This document shows, piece after piece, positions 23,171 to 35,189 of a DNA stretch of 64,000 nt (positions are counted from its first letter, which is position 1; every line of letters begins with the position of its first letter). Position numbers and translations under genes: made by a program. The notes beneath the pieces were generated by a model. That model saw only the letters and a list, made by a program, of their open reading frames with translations, did not search any database and had not been told where the DNA came from. Source of the stretch: Blasia pusilla (lineage: Eukaryota; Marchantiophyta; Marchantiopsida; Blasiales); contig CM114272.1 of assembly GCA_050084515.1 (NCBI GenBank), positions 51,584,001 through 51,648,000 on the forward strand, written 5' to 3'.

Positions 23171-23739
23171 CTCGGATGAAGAAGATGATAATATCTTAAA
23201 AAATACAAGGGAGAGAAATGTACGGGTTGAGATAAGAAAATACCGAAAAGAGAATGACGTGAGATGCTAAAAAAATGGCACGAAATATACTACCGCCTGA
23301 ATGATGGAAGTTTAGGGTTGGGCTCTCAAAGGGAATCAGTAGATATGGGTGTGTTTAGACAAGGCTCCCTGATCACCTCCACATCCCCGATGTGCTAAGG
23401 AGAACCAATGGAACAAATCAAAACACTCGGCTCTATGAATCGGAAATCTCAAAATCACCAAACAAGTTTAGTGAAACAAGAGATTTCCACACTCACAAAC
23501 ACTCACCTAATGTGGAGTCATTTGGAGTTTATTTTAGATGCAACAAGGAGCGTAAATATCCAAGTTGGTCCCAAATAAAATCCAAGTATTCCTAAAAGGC
23601 ACCCAAGGGATTTCTCCAAAATTTCTAGTAACCTTGAAAGCTCGTAGCTCTCAAGGCACCATAAACATTTGGAGCCTAATCCAAAATATCACTAAAAAAC
23701 TGGATAAATAGGGAAAATAAGGGTTAATTAGGTAATTAA
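23171..23739. other. Intergenic stretch, nothing recognised
   Basis: A 67-codon open frame at 23392-23595 has no recognisable features. This may include the upstream region of the decayed kinase-like gene. Confidence 0.4.
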
Positions 23740-23977
23740 CTCATAAAATCCCCCCACATGTACATTTTTGGGACCCATTGTGGGCCCTTCCCTTATGGAT
23801 TTTACCCCAATTTTCCCGTGACGCGGGTCTGACAAAAAAATAGGGGTCGGGCATGATTCGCACTTGCTGGGAAAGGATAGATTGCTCGGTGTGCACGGGC
23901 CCGGATGCGGACGCGGGCAACGCGGGCTCATGGAGCCCGCATCCGCGCGGGACGGACATATGTCCGCGTGCAATCTT
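23740..23977. mobile_element. GC-rich TIR-element copy, right end clear
   Basis: A block of gcgggc/cccgca words ends in ggacggacatatgtccgcgtgcaatcttg, the same terminus as 34573 and 53030. The left end is not clear. The terminus contains the palindrome ggacatatgtcc. Confidence 0.5.
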
Positions 23978-26344
23978 GCTAGTGAGGTGCCCGTACTCTG
24001 CACGTGTAGATTTAAAAATCTCCATCATTAGCTCTCCTCAACCATAAACGATCAGAAAAACGAAAAAAGGCATACTTTAGGGTCACCGTGGCACGAAGAA
24101 AAAATAATTCGAACTTGATTGATACATGTCAAATGGGGTGGAGGTATGAATGAGAAGGCGTTCGCTAATAATAATATAGATACCTTTTTCGGCTAAGCAA
24201 GTCATGGGAGGAGAACTATCGGAGAACACATTAGAAAGGATATTGAAAGACTATTACAACTCTCATTCAAATATGATATTTTCCAATATTTTTATATGTA
24301 TATTATTATTGAAGAATACCTTCTTGAATTTGCAGACACGTCTATGTGATGGTCAAGAAGAGAGCTTCCGCCTCGACCGGTAGAAAACCTATTTTTCTAG
24401 AAATATAACATAAGGAGTTTGGTTTTTCATGCCCAATTTTTCTTGTAGAAAGATCTTTTGCATCCTCTTCATATGCATCCAACCTTGAATAAAGATGTTC
24501 ATGTGTTAGGCGCTATGGGTGGAAGGTGTTTTTAGGGATCCATATAAATTCCTTGCATTACTTAAAGCATTTTTGTGGCTCCAACGAGGCTAATAGTAAT
24601 TTATAAATCACATGTTAAATGTAGTGTGACATATCTCATGACAAGTGGGCAGGAAAAAATGTCTCTTATATTTTGGAAAAGAAAATATTTATTTTATATT
24701 GAAGAATGCCTTTTTGAATTTGCAAACACATGTATTTATATAACATGTGACAATTAGGCAGAAAAAAGCATTTCATATATCACGGACAACCAGAAAAATA
24801 TTTGAATTTATGGTTTGAAACTCCTCAAACACCGACTTACTAGTATATATTTACGTGTGGAACCCTCGGTCGGAAATGACTGAAATCTGAAATTCCAGAT
24901 TCGGTGAACCGGATCATGTTGTCAATTGCTCCAGATGACCATTTTTCTAGCAACTGAGCAATCAGCTCCATCTTACGGTGCGTGGCTTCCGGTAGACATC
25001 CTCAGGTGGAAATTGCGGACCATAATAATAACGTTTACGATGGAATCATGGTAACGTTAACTGCATCGGTTGTGCCTCTTCTTGAAACTGTGAACCACCG
25101 TTCATGATTGTCACTTACGCGTCAACTTGGGAAAGTGATAGAAGTGCGAGGTTTGTTTGTGTGGGTTCTCAACTGCAGGTCAAATTCAATTCTGTAAGAA
25201 AGCTGAAGAAACTCAGATATGCCAAGATCGCCGTATCCCAAATGTTCGATTAGAATCTAAGCTCGGCTTCTCCGGTACAAGATGATCATCATACGAATTA
25301 GAGCGGAATGCTAGCCTCCTAATCTCTACGTATAAACCGGATCTTAGAGGGGAATACAAAAATTAACTTGCATGTTGCTCTTTGATAAAAAAAGAAGAAG
25401 CTAAAAAATAGAACGGAGGGACAAATAGAAAAATGCAAAAGGAACGGATCAGTTTGCAGAAGAGAGTTTTACAGAACCTTTGAATCACTGACTCCATTCA
25501 GTGAAGGTTTATTGCGAAGAGACTGTAACAAGGAAGAAAAAGAAAGCGTAATCGATGGAGATGGTAGTAAAACGAAGAAAAAGGAGAATATTTTGGACTC
25601 CAAATACTTGCGTAGAAAATTTGAATACAGGAAAGTCAACTCTCAAGAACAAGAAGCCGCCAACCATTACTATTCGCTGGGGGGAGGACTGGTTAACTAA
25701 GATTCAATACATCGTTATCGATCACGACTTGCTGTTTCGCTTGCTTCACCAAAAGCTTAAATTAAGGAATTTGGAACCCGGGGAGTTCGTTCGCAATTGA
25801 ACAAGTTTTGGACCAGTTTTTAGTAACTTTGTGAGTCACATCTGACGTGATGTCATTGATGCTCGACACTCGCTCACTCGGTTAGCATCTGGAGAGAGCC
25901 TTTTGATGTGACAGTGCAAAATATATACCACCTCCATCTGCATCAACTGAACTCAATTTGAATGAGTAGAAAGAGCGCTTGTAATTTAATTCTGAAACCA
26001 GAGTACATTGTGAGGTTCGGATGACGTCTGAATACCTATGGGCTCCTGAAACCATCACATGCACGAATTCACGACTCAGCCTCCGACATAACCATCAGAC
26101 GGAAAGATAGATCGAACCCCAATTTCTTTTTCAAGAAACTCCAGAAGTAAAAGAAATCCTCCATGCCCTCCCGGCATATGTCCGGGAAAAAAAACTAATC
26201 AGACACGTGGGAAATTCCGTACCTGTCGGGGGCATTAGGAAAACTCCCCTCTAAATTTAGTGTCAATTGTTGTAGATTTCCGAAATTTGTAGACCAGAAC
26301 GACACGGAGTCATGGACATTAAGCGATTGGGTTGCATTCATGAC
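23978..26344. other. Stretch without a recognisable gene
   Basis: A phrase starting attgaagaat(a/g)cctt(c/t)ttgaatttg occurs at about 24310 and again at about 24700, suggesting a diverged direct duplication. Overlapping frames at 25512-25800 are Lys/Glu-rich with no domain. Confidence 0.35.
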
Positions 26345-26405
26345 TGAGGCCAGGACAAGAGCCTGTCTGGCCTCATGCATACATGACAGGCCCTGTCATG
26401 TATGC
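26345..26405. repeat. Two adjacent palindromes
   Basis: Arms tgaggccag (26345-26353) and ctggcctca (26367-26375) flank a 13-nt loop. Immediately after, gcatacatgacagg (26377-26390) pairs perfectly with cctgtcatgtatgc (26392-26405) around a single C. Confidence 0.85.
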
Positions 26406-28347
26406 TGTTTGCCGATATTAATGGTGGTTGAATACAGCGAGCATAAGAAGCCAATACCCGGTATTACCCACCGAAAACTGAGTATCTTTATGGGCCGTTG
26501 CCTGACTTTCTCAGCTATTTTGTTAGAATCGTGAGCATTAACCGCCCCTTTCGTGAAATCGACTCTTCGCACGTCAGTCTCAGCCACCCCTTTTCCCATG
26601 TGCCCTCAAAAAAACCTGGTTTCAATTCTACATCCCCGGCTGCGCTTGCGCTTGAGAGACAGCCAGTCGATCTCTCGAGCTAGCCAGGTGACCAGGTCTC
26701 CGCCGTGTTTCGTGCTCACACTGTGTAGAGCAGGTAAACCGTCACCGGCGATTAATGCTTCACTATCCTCGCTCGTACTATACACGCCGGCGTTACGAGA
26801 AGTCGAATGTTATCGCTTTTTCCCGCATTTCGAAATCGCATATGAAATGGACCTCCTAGCGAGAGAATTGAGAATTTGATTACGACCCTTACGAGTTCTC
26901 CGTGTGTTTTTCTCTCCCCATCTAAGCCTATCCCCGTGTCGTTGATAATCATTTTTCTCCACACACAGGTGTACACGGAAAGTGGACCTCGTCCACAGCT
27001 GTGATAATGCACATCCAAATTTCCAGCATTTCTATTTCGAGTTCCCAAGGAGGAAATGGGTTTCTTAAGTTTTTCTTCTTTTTTAACTCTTTCGAACTTG
27101 GTTCATCCATATTGGAAAGGCAGGAGAGGAGGCCACTACTAAACTCCCCACTCTCCAAGAGAGAGCCAGAGCCCCATTCTCGGAGAGAGAGAGTGTAATT
27201 ATGGAGTGAAAATATAAACTTTAATAGAAATTATGATGGAAAACCCATCGGGATACAAGAGGGGGGCATAGAGAGAAAAAAACCAGCTGGTCCAAATCGT
27301 CCTCAGAATAGACTCGAGGGATTTTCCTACTACTAAATCGGCCTCTAACATTCGCATAATGGAATAGCTGTTGTGTGTGGCTTGGGACCGGAGCCAGAGA
27401 GAGAAAAGTGGTGGAGACCATACAGCTTTCGAACATGCAGCAGCGAGCTTGAACGAGTTGGAGAAGTTCCGACGTTACAAGTGGAATCGCTCACATCTCG
27501 GAAGTTGATTAAGAACGAGTGTTCACGTGTGTATCCTCAAAGCGCTAGACGCAAACACTCCGAAGAGTCTGGACCACGTACGTAACGAAGCTCCTCATGA
27601 CGTCAATTCATGCAGGAGGAAAGGCGAGCTTTTTCAATTTGGACACGCACGTACATGCAGTTGCAATTCAGCGGAGTTCGTCCAGAGAATTCCGATGACG
27701 TACGTGTTGAATATTCATGAGGCGGAAACGCAAGACCTTTCGATACAGACGCGTATGCATATAAAATCAAGCGGTAATCGGTTTATTGTAGAAAAAAAAC
27801 CTTGATCGAAGGGCTAGCTCACTGCATAAACGCAGTGGCGGCAGCTCTATCTGAGAAGCTAGCCACCTTACCAGATTCCCCATAGCTTCATGATACAATC
27901 GTTCTCCGCGACAAAATTTCCCTTATATCTATCTAGACCTCAGCATGTCGTCCCGGTGGTGGTCTGAATCTGGGCTTACACCTACGTACTGCAATTGGAC
28001 ATGATCGATTCTCTGATTTCAAATCGATTCGGTGTTTCTCTCTCGCGATCTGTAGTTCGTATATGTACACAACCGTGAGCGTATACATGTACGACAGTCC
28101 CTCCAGATCCATCGATCGATCTGCTATCGATTTATGTACAACCATGCAGTATACAAGAGTCTTCACGCAATCGATCTGTAACTTCACAAACTGCCGCAGT
28201 CGATTCTCCAGCTGTGGCGAGTGTCGACGAACGGGATTGCCTCGCGGAATTGCCTCCCCATCATCGGTCGCGCGTGAGACCGTGCGGGAAGTATTTCGTT
28301 GATGCTGGCAATACTTATGTATATGTAGATAGAGATGCGGCTCAAAA
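26406..28347. other. Stretch without a recognised gene; 3' flank of the AIM24 gene
   Basis: Moderate GC and several short frames (up to 157 codons at 27933-28406, overlapping the neighbouring gene's end) without any domain. On the minus strand an AATAAA lies at 27782-27787, about 560 nt after the AIM24-gene stop, and could serve as its polyadenylation signal. Confidence 0.35.
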
Positions 28348-30411
28348 CTAAATCCCGGTGAGACATTTGACGCTTTGCCTTGCCTTGAGTGGCAAACTGC
28401 CAGCACTCCTCACGAAGGGCTGCACGATCACGAAGCCCGGGCCTCCCTTGCTCCCATCGAACTTCATTTGGAAGGTTTGGCCGTTAGTTCTTCCCACCAA
28501 CGACTTCAACTGTATGTCAGCCTTGAATTCTGGTGACAGATTGCCAGACCACGCCACCGTCGAGCTGGGATCGGTGAAAATCGGGCCACTTCCGGGCCCC
28601 ACGTCCAGCTTGATCGCCCTACCGTCTGTACTGAGGGCAACGAAGCCATGGCCGCTGAACTTCACATGATACAATCCGCCGGAGACGATGGACGAGATAT
28701 TCCTCATCATCGTAATCCTGTGAGAGACGGTTGGCTCAAACGCTAGGAGATCCTTGCCATTCACGAAAATAGAGTCTCCTGCGAGTTCGACGATTGTGAT
28801 GCGCTTCTTGCTGTCCGCGAGATAGATCTCAGCGATTCCCTTCGCTGAAGCTTTGGTGAGCGTCAGACCCTGGTTTGTCACCGACTTTTTGATCAAGTTG
28901 CTCATTCCATGCTCCAGAATGCCCTCGCGCGTGAAGCCAACCTGGCCCCGGCACGCCACCATGGAACCCTTCTTGATCCACACCCAAGACATCACTTTTC
29001 CGGAGCCCCCTGGAACGCCGAGGCTCACTTGTAGCGAACCCTCGTTCTCCGTCTGGAAAGCTACCACAGAGTCTCCCTTCGATGCAGCCTTGCGTGGGGA
29101 TTGCACATCAATGACGCCCCCCTTGAACGATGGAACCTCGACGGTGGCGTTCACAGGCGTCGATTGAACCTTGGTCGGCTCTGGCACAGTCTGCCCCTGC
29201 TTGAACGGTGGAACCCCGCTCGAAGTTGGCTCAGGCGTCTGTTGGAGCGGTGGAACCCCGGTGGAAGCTTGCACATGCGTGGGCCCCTGGTGGAGCGATG
29301 GATGCGTCTGCCCCTCCTTGACTGGCCCGGTGGGGGCTTGCGCTCGAGGCTGCCCATCCTTCGATTGATCGTCCGAAGTTTGGTTTGCCCCATAAGATTG
29401 GTTTGGCCCCGAAGTTTTATTGGGACCGGAAGTTTGGTTGGGCCCGGAATTTTGATCCGGTCCAGGGTTTTGGTTTGCGCCAGGAGTTTGATCCGACCCG
29501 GGATTCTGGCCTGCCCCAGTAGTATCGTTTTCTTCGAGCGTGTCCCCCCCCAACGAACACTCGTTGCACATTTCTGCTAGGCACTGGTTTTTCAGCAATT
29601 GCTCTACAAAGGATCGCACACGCTGCTGACCTAGCCTCACTTGCTTTCCTAAAGCTCGCACCTGCCGCTTGAAGCCCTGCTTGAGTGGCTCGATGGAAGC
29701 TTGGAACTGCCGCTGGATGCCTTCCTTCGATCGTTTGATTGAGTCATTCGCCTGTGCTTGTAGCTCTTGCGCCCCGGATTGCAGTCCCTGCTGCAATGAA
29801 GCCTGAGCACTAGCCACGTCCTTTTGCAGTGACTCTACGGAAGCTTGCACCTGCTGGGTGCCCTGTTGCACTTGAGACTGCACATCCTTTTGCAATGACT
29901 CTACGGAAGCTTGCGCCAGCTGCACTTGAGACTGCGCATCCTTTTGCAATGACTCTACGGAAGCTTGCAATTGCTGGGTGCCCTGCTGCACTTGAGACTG
30001 CACATTCGTTTGCAATGACTCTACAGAAGCTTGCAATTGCTGGGTGCCCTGCTGCACCTGAGACTGCACATCCTTTTGCAATGACTCTACGGAAGTTTGC
30101 AACTGCTGGGTGCCCTGCTGCACTTGAGACTGCACATCCCGCTGTAATGACTGCACTGAAGCTTGCACCTGCTGGGCGCCCTCCGTCAAAGGCTGAATGG
30201 TAGCTTGCACTTGAGTCCGCAGCTCCTGCTGCAGAGAATCTTGAGCAAGAGACAGGTCCTGTTTCAACGACTGCACTGAAGCTTGCACCTGCTGAGCGCT
30301 CTGCTTCAATGGCTGAATCGTTGTCTGCACATTAGACCCCATTTCCCGCTGCAATGACTCAATGGAAGCTTGCACATGAGACTGCCCCTCCTTGGTACCC
30401 TTCTGCGCCAT
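28348..30411 (-). CDS. AIM24-domain protein with N-terminal amphipathic repeats
   Basis: Uninterrupted 687-codon frame, no introns, start context agATGGCG. Residues 1 to about 270 are Gln/Ser/Val-rich repeats with a 22-residue period (core QASVESLQKDVQSQVQQGT), reminiscent of apolipoprotein or LEA-type amphipathic helices. A Cys-bearing segment (CLAEMCNEC, about 275-285) follows. Then come an Asn/Pro/Gly linker (about 297-347) and a Pro-rich stretch to about 440. Residues about 440-685 resemble the AIM24 (DUF124) beta-structure family: MSWVWIKKGSMVACRGQVGF near the start, SIFVNGKDLLAFEP, and a VKFSGHGFVALST segment. Yeast AIM24 is a mitochondrial inner-membrane protein linked to cristae organisation; many bacterial members have no known role. 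No signal peptide or membrane segment is seen. Function here is inferred as lipid- or membrane-surface binding. Confidence 0.85.
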   Translation of the reverse strand: MAQKGTKEGQSHVQASIESLQREMGSNVQTTIQPLKQSAQQVQASVQSLKQDLSLAQDSLQQELRTQVQATIQPLTEGAQQVQASVQSLQRDVQSQVQQGTQQLQTSVESLQKDVQSQVQQGTQQLQASVESLQTNVQSQVQQGTQQLQASVESLQKDAQSQVQLAQASVESLQKDVQSQVQQGTQQVQASVESLQKDVASAQASLQQGLQSGAQELQAQANDSIKRSKEGIQRQFQASIEPLKQGFKRQVRALGKQVRLGQQRVRSFVEQLLKNQCLAEMCNECSLGGDTLEENDTTGAGQNPGSDQTPGANQNPGPDQNSGPNQTSGPNKTSGPNQSYGANQTSDDQSKDGQPRAQAPTGPVKEGQTHPSLHQGPTHVQASTGVPPLQQTPEPTSSGVPPFKQGQTVPEPTKVQSTPVNATVEVPSFKGGVIDVQSPRKAASKGDSVVAFQTENEGSLQVSLGVPGGSGKVMSWVWIKKGSMVACRGQVGFTREGILEHGMSNLIKKSVTNQGLTLTKASAKGIAEIYLADSKKRITIVELAGDSIFVNGKDLLAFEPTVSHRITMMRNISSIVSGGLYHVKFSGHGFVALSTDGRAIKLDVGPGSGPIFTDPSSTVAWSGNLSPEFKADIQLKSLVGRTNGQTFQMKFDGSKGGPGFVIVQPFVRSAGSLPLKARQSVKCLTGI
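29829..30203. repeat. 66-bp in-frame minisatellite within the AIM24 gene
   Basis: The plus-strand word gactctacgg/gactgcactg recurs at 29831, 29897, 29951, 30017, 30083 and 30149. Spacing is 66 bp except for one 54-bp unit, and both are multiples of 3. A further degenerate unit lies at 30269. Units encode 22 (or 18) residues on the minus strand. Confidence 0.9.
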
Positions 30412-30534
30412 CTTGTATTGCTTTCGAATTGTAGTGAAAATCCTCTCGCTCCACTTATTAGGCCTCTCTGCTAGTACTGCGACGTTTTGTGAAGCTGGCT
30501 TTCAGGAAATTGGCTCTAGCGCTGCAATGACACC

Positions 30535-30544
30535 CTTTAAATAC
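30535..30544 (-). promoter_or_regulatory. Possible TATA box of the AIM24 gene
   Basis: Minus-strand gtatttaaag lies about 125 bp upstream of the ATG, a plausible core-promoter position. Not otherwise supported. Confidence 0.35.
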
Positions 30545-33352
30545 GTTGATCAGCTTCTGAAATCTCCTCTGGACTGGGGAAAGATATCTTTTCTGATGGA
30601 GCGTGAGACTGGGTTGCTGAAAAGTCTCTGTGCATCCCCCTCGTCACTCTTTCACCAAAAACGCCACGCTGCACTGAAAGAATTTGCTTGAAAGAGTGCC
30701 TACGGACACGTGAATCTCCGACCAAACTCGAGAGATTGGATTTCATGCACGAGAGATAGAACACAGCCGGTGGATGGTTGCTATCGTCTTGAGCAATCCA
30801 TCGTCACTGAGCCTGGTCTGCTTTGGTTTCCTGAGCCGCCTGAGGCTTCCGAATGAATGCGGAATCCTGAGGATAGACTCGGATAAGCATAAACAACTTC
30901 ACCACCGCGCGCGCTTTTTGTAGTGGGAGGCATATCTCCAGTATCTCGTTTTTCGGACATTCTTTGACCGAATATACATGTGGACATATCGATCGCTTCT
31001 TGATCTCACCTCACCGGTAACAGAGAGATTCCCATGCCACCTAGAATGTGCTGTATTTGATGTGGTTTTCACCGTTTGACCAAAGTCCCCCCCCAGAAGT
31101 GGATTCACGGAGTCCACGGGAAGTTTCCGTCTCCTAGCGGCTCAGGTTTGTGTTATTTCACTCTCATCCTCGGTGAACACCAGACTTCGTTCGAAGTCCA
31201 CTTGCTTAATCCCAGTGCCAGCCTTCTTTCAATCCATGGCCATGCGCAAGATCAGGCGATATATCTCAAAGCCTGTCAGGTCGATGCCGCAGGCATGGTA
31301 ACTCATAGCTCTGTAGCCCAATTTGCACGGCATCTTTATGAAAGACGTCAGATTCCACCGATTACCTGTAGGTCCAAATTGTCCAACTCCCTGGCAAGAG
31401 AACCCCGGAATACATTCAATGGTCCCATTGACTTGCGAGGATAGCACCGGTTACGGATGCAGTTGATGAAATTTATGACGATGTGCCTGCGCTTGTGTGG
31501 ACGGATCCGGAATGAGAATCGGTGGTCATATGGCTACAGCTATCACAACGTTGTCTGTATATCTGTGTTTCCGTGTTACATGAATCGCATGCTGTAATCC
31601 GATTGAATCCCGAGCTCTGTAGAGTCCACCCACGAAAAGACCGGGCGCACCAGGTCTACAATCCGGTCTTATCACCCGTGTAGATCATCAACTCAACGTC
31701 AACGTTTAACGCATGACCTGTACTGAGAACCCTTCATCTCATTTAAGTAAATTACGAAAGTGGTTAATAATCATTCAGGCCGTGCTGCCAAGATCGAAGC
31801 AAGTCGACATTTGAACGATCCTGCGTGTACATATTTTGTTTCAACAGTCTGAGAGTTATTAAACTCCACGGCCAGCGATACGGAATGTGTACATGTACTC
31901 ATCGATCATGCGAATGTACCCCTGGATCGATCGCCCGCCCCAGCCACGTCTCTCCCCATGTATTACCTGCCTGATTTAATTTTTCATTCTTCCCTGGCCA
32001 TATGCTTCGTGAAATTGAGAGGCTTATGTGATCTTCTCCTCTGTGCGTCAGCACTGGCGATAAGCGCTTTATGATCATGCTACATCAAGCGCGATCATCG
32101 TTAACACTCTAGGCGATCTCTAGTCTCGACATCTCTCTAGCTACGCGCGAGTGATCCACGCTAACACTTGCGTCATAAAGTATGTGAAAGTCGCCCGAAA
32201 TGATTTGATACTCATGCGACGGCCACGAATTCTGTAAACCGAAGCCCGGTGCTAGCACCGAACCTGATCGGAATCCATGGTGACTAGAACAGCTGGTCGC
32301 TTTTTTAAACTCTGTCTGAGACTTCATTTCAAGATTACTCTGGCCATTTGGGAGCTATGGAACTTGATGTGGTCATGAATCGAAACTTAGTCCATCCATG
32401 CACACCTCGCCAGATCTGCGTTCGGTTGCAATGCCATGACATACACCTCATGATCGATTGAGACCCGGATGAGAAACGACTGTTGATCGCTCTCGCGTCC
32501 ACGGTCCGCAAGAGGCAACTAGCAATCTACATGGACGCAAGTCAGCCCTGTTGCTCACTGTACAGGAAGAACCATAGCGGCTTCGATCTGTTTATCTGGC
32601 TCTCTCGACATCGACACCGGTCTCTCTACGCAGTGGCAGCTATGTAGGACAAATATGAAATCTACCGTCTCACCGCTTCACTCCTCCTCCCGGGCTTGTT
32701 CGCAATGGACAGCTAGATGCCTAGCTCTCTCTTCCTGTTCCTTCCTATAATTCATGCGGATGGATGGATGCTTCATACGTTTCATAACTTCCGATTCCTC
32801 ACGTGCTCCTGTTCACTCCGCCGCTGGCGATTCCGTACTAGTGTAACTCGCTTGCGCCATGTACAACTACTGAACTGGCTCGAAAGCAAACCATTTAACG
32901 TTTCGGAGTTACTCTCAGGGCACCACTTTCGAGGCTGTCCAGATTTCCAGAGGTTCCGGTGAATATTGCTCACTATTTATAACATACGGACGGATAATAT
33001 TAACTAATTCCGGGAATACTACTAAAATAGTGGAATGTCCAGCTCCTTGAGTACAATATACGGTTCGACAATATTATTTAATTCTCGTCATTCCTGGCCT
33101 CAAAAGAAGGAAGCACGGCAAAAACATGGGGATAAATAAAGTTGGAAAGTGGAAGGGCAAAATTAGGATGGATGAAAGAGGGGGATTGGATGTATGGGTG
33201 GGCTTGATCCCCGATGTCCAAATTTTGTCTTCAAAAGCTAACTTGGAGAAAAGAGTTCATTATGGGGGAAAAATTAGTCTTTGCCACTAATACATGTTAA
33301 ATGTACCCCTATCACGATTCTACTTAAAATCTCCATTTTGTTCCATACATAG
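30545..33352. other. Stretch without a recognised gene; 5' flank of the AIM24 gene
   Basis: Open frames up to 122 codons (31076-31444, plus) have no recognisable domain. The nearest 500 bp presumably include the AIM24-gene promoter. Confidence 0.4.
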
Positions 33353-33806
33353 GCAAGGTTGTTCACTTAACCAAATCAGTGTCCACGGACTTATGTCCAT
33401 CCATAGGACATGTATGTGCGGATCCAAGTTTTCGTGTTTTGCCCCACCTGCAATGTCGATTCAGTTTAGCAATCCAATTTTCATTGTAGGCATTCTTCTT
33501 GTAGCCGCATCGAGCCCGCCTGACCCACAACGGCCCACCCTAAGCCTGCATTGGCTCACAGCAAGCCCTAAGCCAAAACACAGCTCACATAAGGCCCGCA
33601 GTGGGTAGGCCAATATGCAATCCATTGCAAACGTGGCTGCAACGGGCTTAGAGTGAGCCGCGCACGTGCTCGTAGCCGGCACACCCATTCAATTCTTGCC
33701 GGCCTCCCTTAATCCATTCTCGCATCGTGAGCCCACACGGACCATTGAGGAACCAAAAAAATACTGGAAGGGGACCCATGGGGCATGTCCGTTTCCATGC
33801 AACCGT
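33353..33806. mobile_element. GC-rich TIR-element copy
   Basis: Left end gcaaggttgttcac at 33353 with cggacttatgtccatcc inside; right end catgtccgtttccatgcaac near 33786-33805. The interior is rich in gcccgc/gcccac words and shares ttctcgcatcgtg with position 1. Non-coding. Confidence 0.6.
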
Positions 33807-34251
33807 GCATCAAGGTCCTCAAGGTTCAACACCTTGCTCATCGAATCTTCCTTTAATTTAACATATGTAATATCCACACATCCGTCTATTTTTTGAGTTG
33901 CCATACATATCCTTTTTCCTCAATATGACTACGGAAAATGTATACTCTCTATTCGATGACTCCACCAATCTTGTCTCTCTAAGTCCTGGATCCTATTTTG
34001 ACTCAAGTCTCTCTCCTTGTTGGAATCTATCTTAATGACTCGGAAATCCTTACTTGTTCGCCATCTATCCCCTCCATTGAGTTAGAATCTATTTGACTCA
34101 ACCCCACTCCCCTTTGGTTCCATGACTTCTATAGCACCTCGATCATCCCAAAAGTAAGTTGAACTTGTAACACATTGCACTAATTTCCCTACCGGAAAAT
34201 ATTCATCGCATCCAAAAATTTTAAGGAGAGAGTTGAGGTAGGATCCTCATC
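33807..34251. other. Intergenic spacer between TIR elements
   Basis: AT-rich, no gene. Confidence 0.4.
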
Positions 34252-34573
34252 CAAAGTTGCACGTAAACCGACAAGTCCTTCCATGGGTCGGACATGCCCG
34301 GCCCACACCTAAGCCCCCGGAGCCCTTTTCGTTGCATGGCCCGCATGGCGAGCTTGGGTGGGCAAACACCGGTTGGGCACGCTAGGGCAAGCTGCCGCGA
34401 GCTCGGGTGTGACCTAGCCCGCCCTCTGCCCGCACCAGCCCGCCTCGATCCTGCGCCTGCCGGCCTTGAGCTCACGCAACGGGTGCGGGCTTCGCACCCG
34501 TTTTGGGGTAACGAGCCGACACAGACGTGTCCATCCATAGGACGGACACGGACTTTTTCCGTGTGCAATCTTG
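34252..34573. mobile_element. GC-rich TIR element, complete copy (322 bp)
   Basis: The left end caaagttgcacgtaaaccga and the right end (ccgtgtgcaatcttg) are inverted copies of each other, the similarity extending about 40 bp and including internal palindromes of the ggacaaagtcc type. The interior is GC-rich without a conserved open frame. No convincing target duplication was found. Confidence 0.7.
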
Positions 34574-35189
34574 TCCTTATTGCCATATCCATTTTTAATT
34601 GGGTCATCATTGACCATAGATCTACTCTAACTAACCTATCCAAGTGAGGAGCACTCCATCAAGCTAAAGTGGACCTCCATCCACTCTATCACATGATGGA
34701 GATTATTCATCACGTTCAATTCAACAATGTTATATTCGTAGGGACTTTGTGAGTCCTAGGAGTCACAATATATAGTTGCAATTTAATTGCAACTTTGCAA
34801 GTCATGCAATCAAAACTTACTTGTATAAGTGAGAAATTGACTTGCAATTGACTCGCACTTGACTCCTAAATTTTAGTAGATATATGGCTACATTACAAGC
34901 CAACTACAATCTGTCTCAAAAATAACTCACATTATCAACCAAAAAAAAAATCCATGATTTATTTTATTATTTTATGAAAATTTCCATTCAATATATTTGA
35001 CATTCAATCACATAAGCCGCATGATGCAACGAAGGAGAAATCTTTAAATCTATGGATAAACTTTCTACAAAAATCATTTTATGTTGTCATCGATAGGATT
35101 GTCATGAATCCTACCTATGTTATTGGCGTGCACCTAATATGCCACACATGCGGTGACATTCTAGACCAGTAGAAGGTCTAACACTTGAA
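34574..35189. other. AT-rich spacer
   Basis: Contains repeated gacttgcaattga/aattgcaactt words at 34770-34870. No gene. Confidence 0.4.

Noticed and set aside
29829-30203. Plus-strand open frame of 124 codons with striking repeats (APAGCPVALETAHPFAMTLRK)
   Set aside because: It is the antisense of the repeat-coding part of the AIM24 gene; its regularity comes from the 66-bp minisatellite, and no start context or domain supports it.
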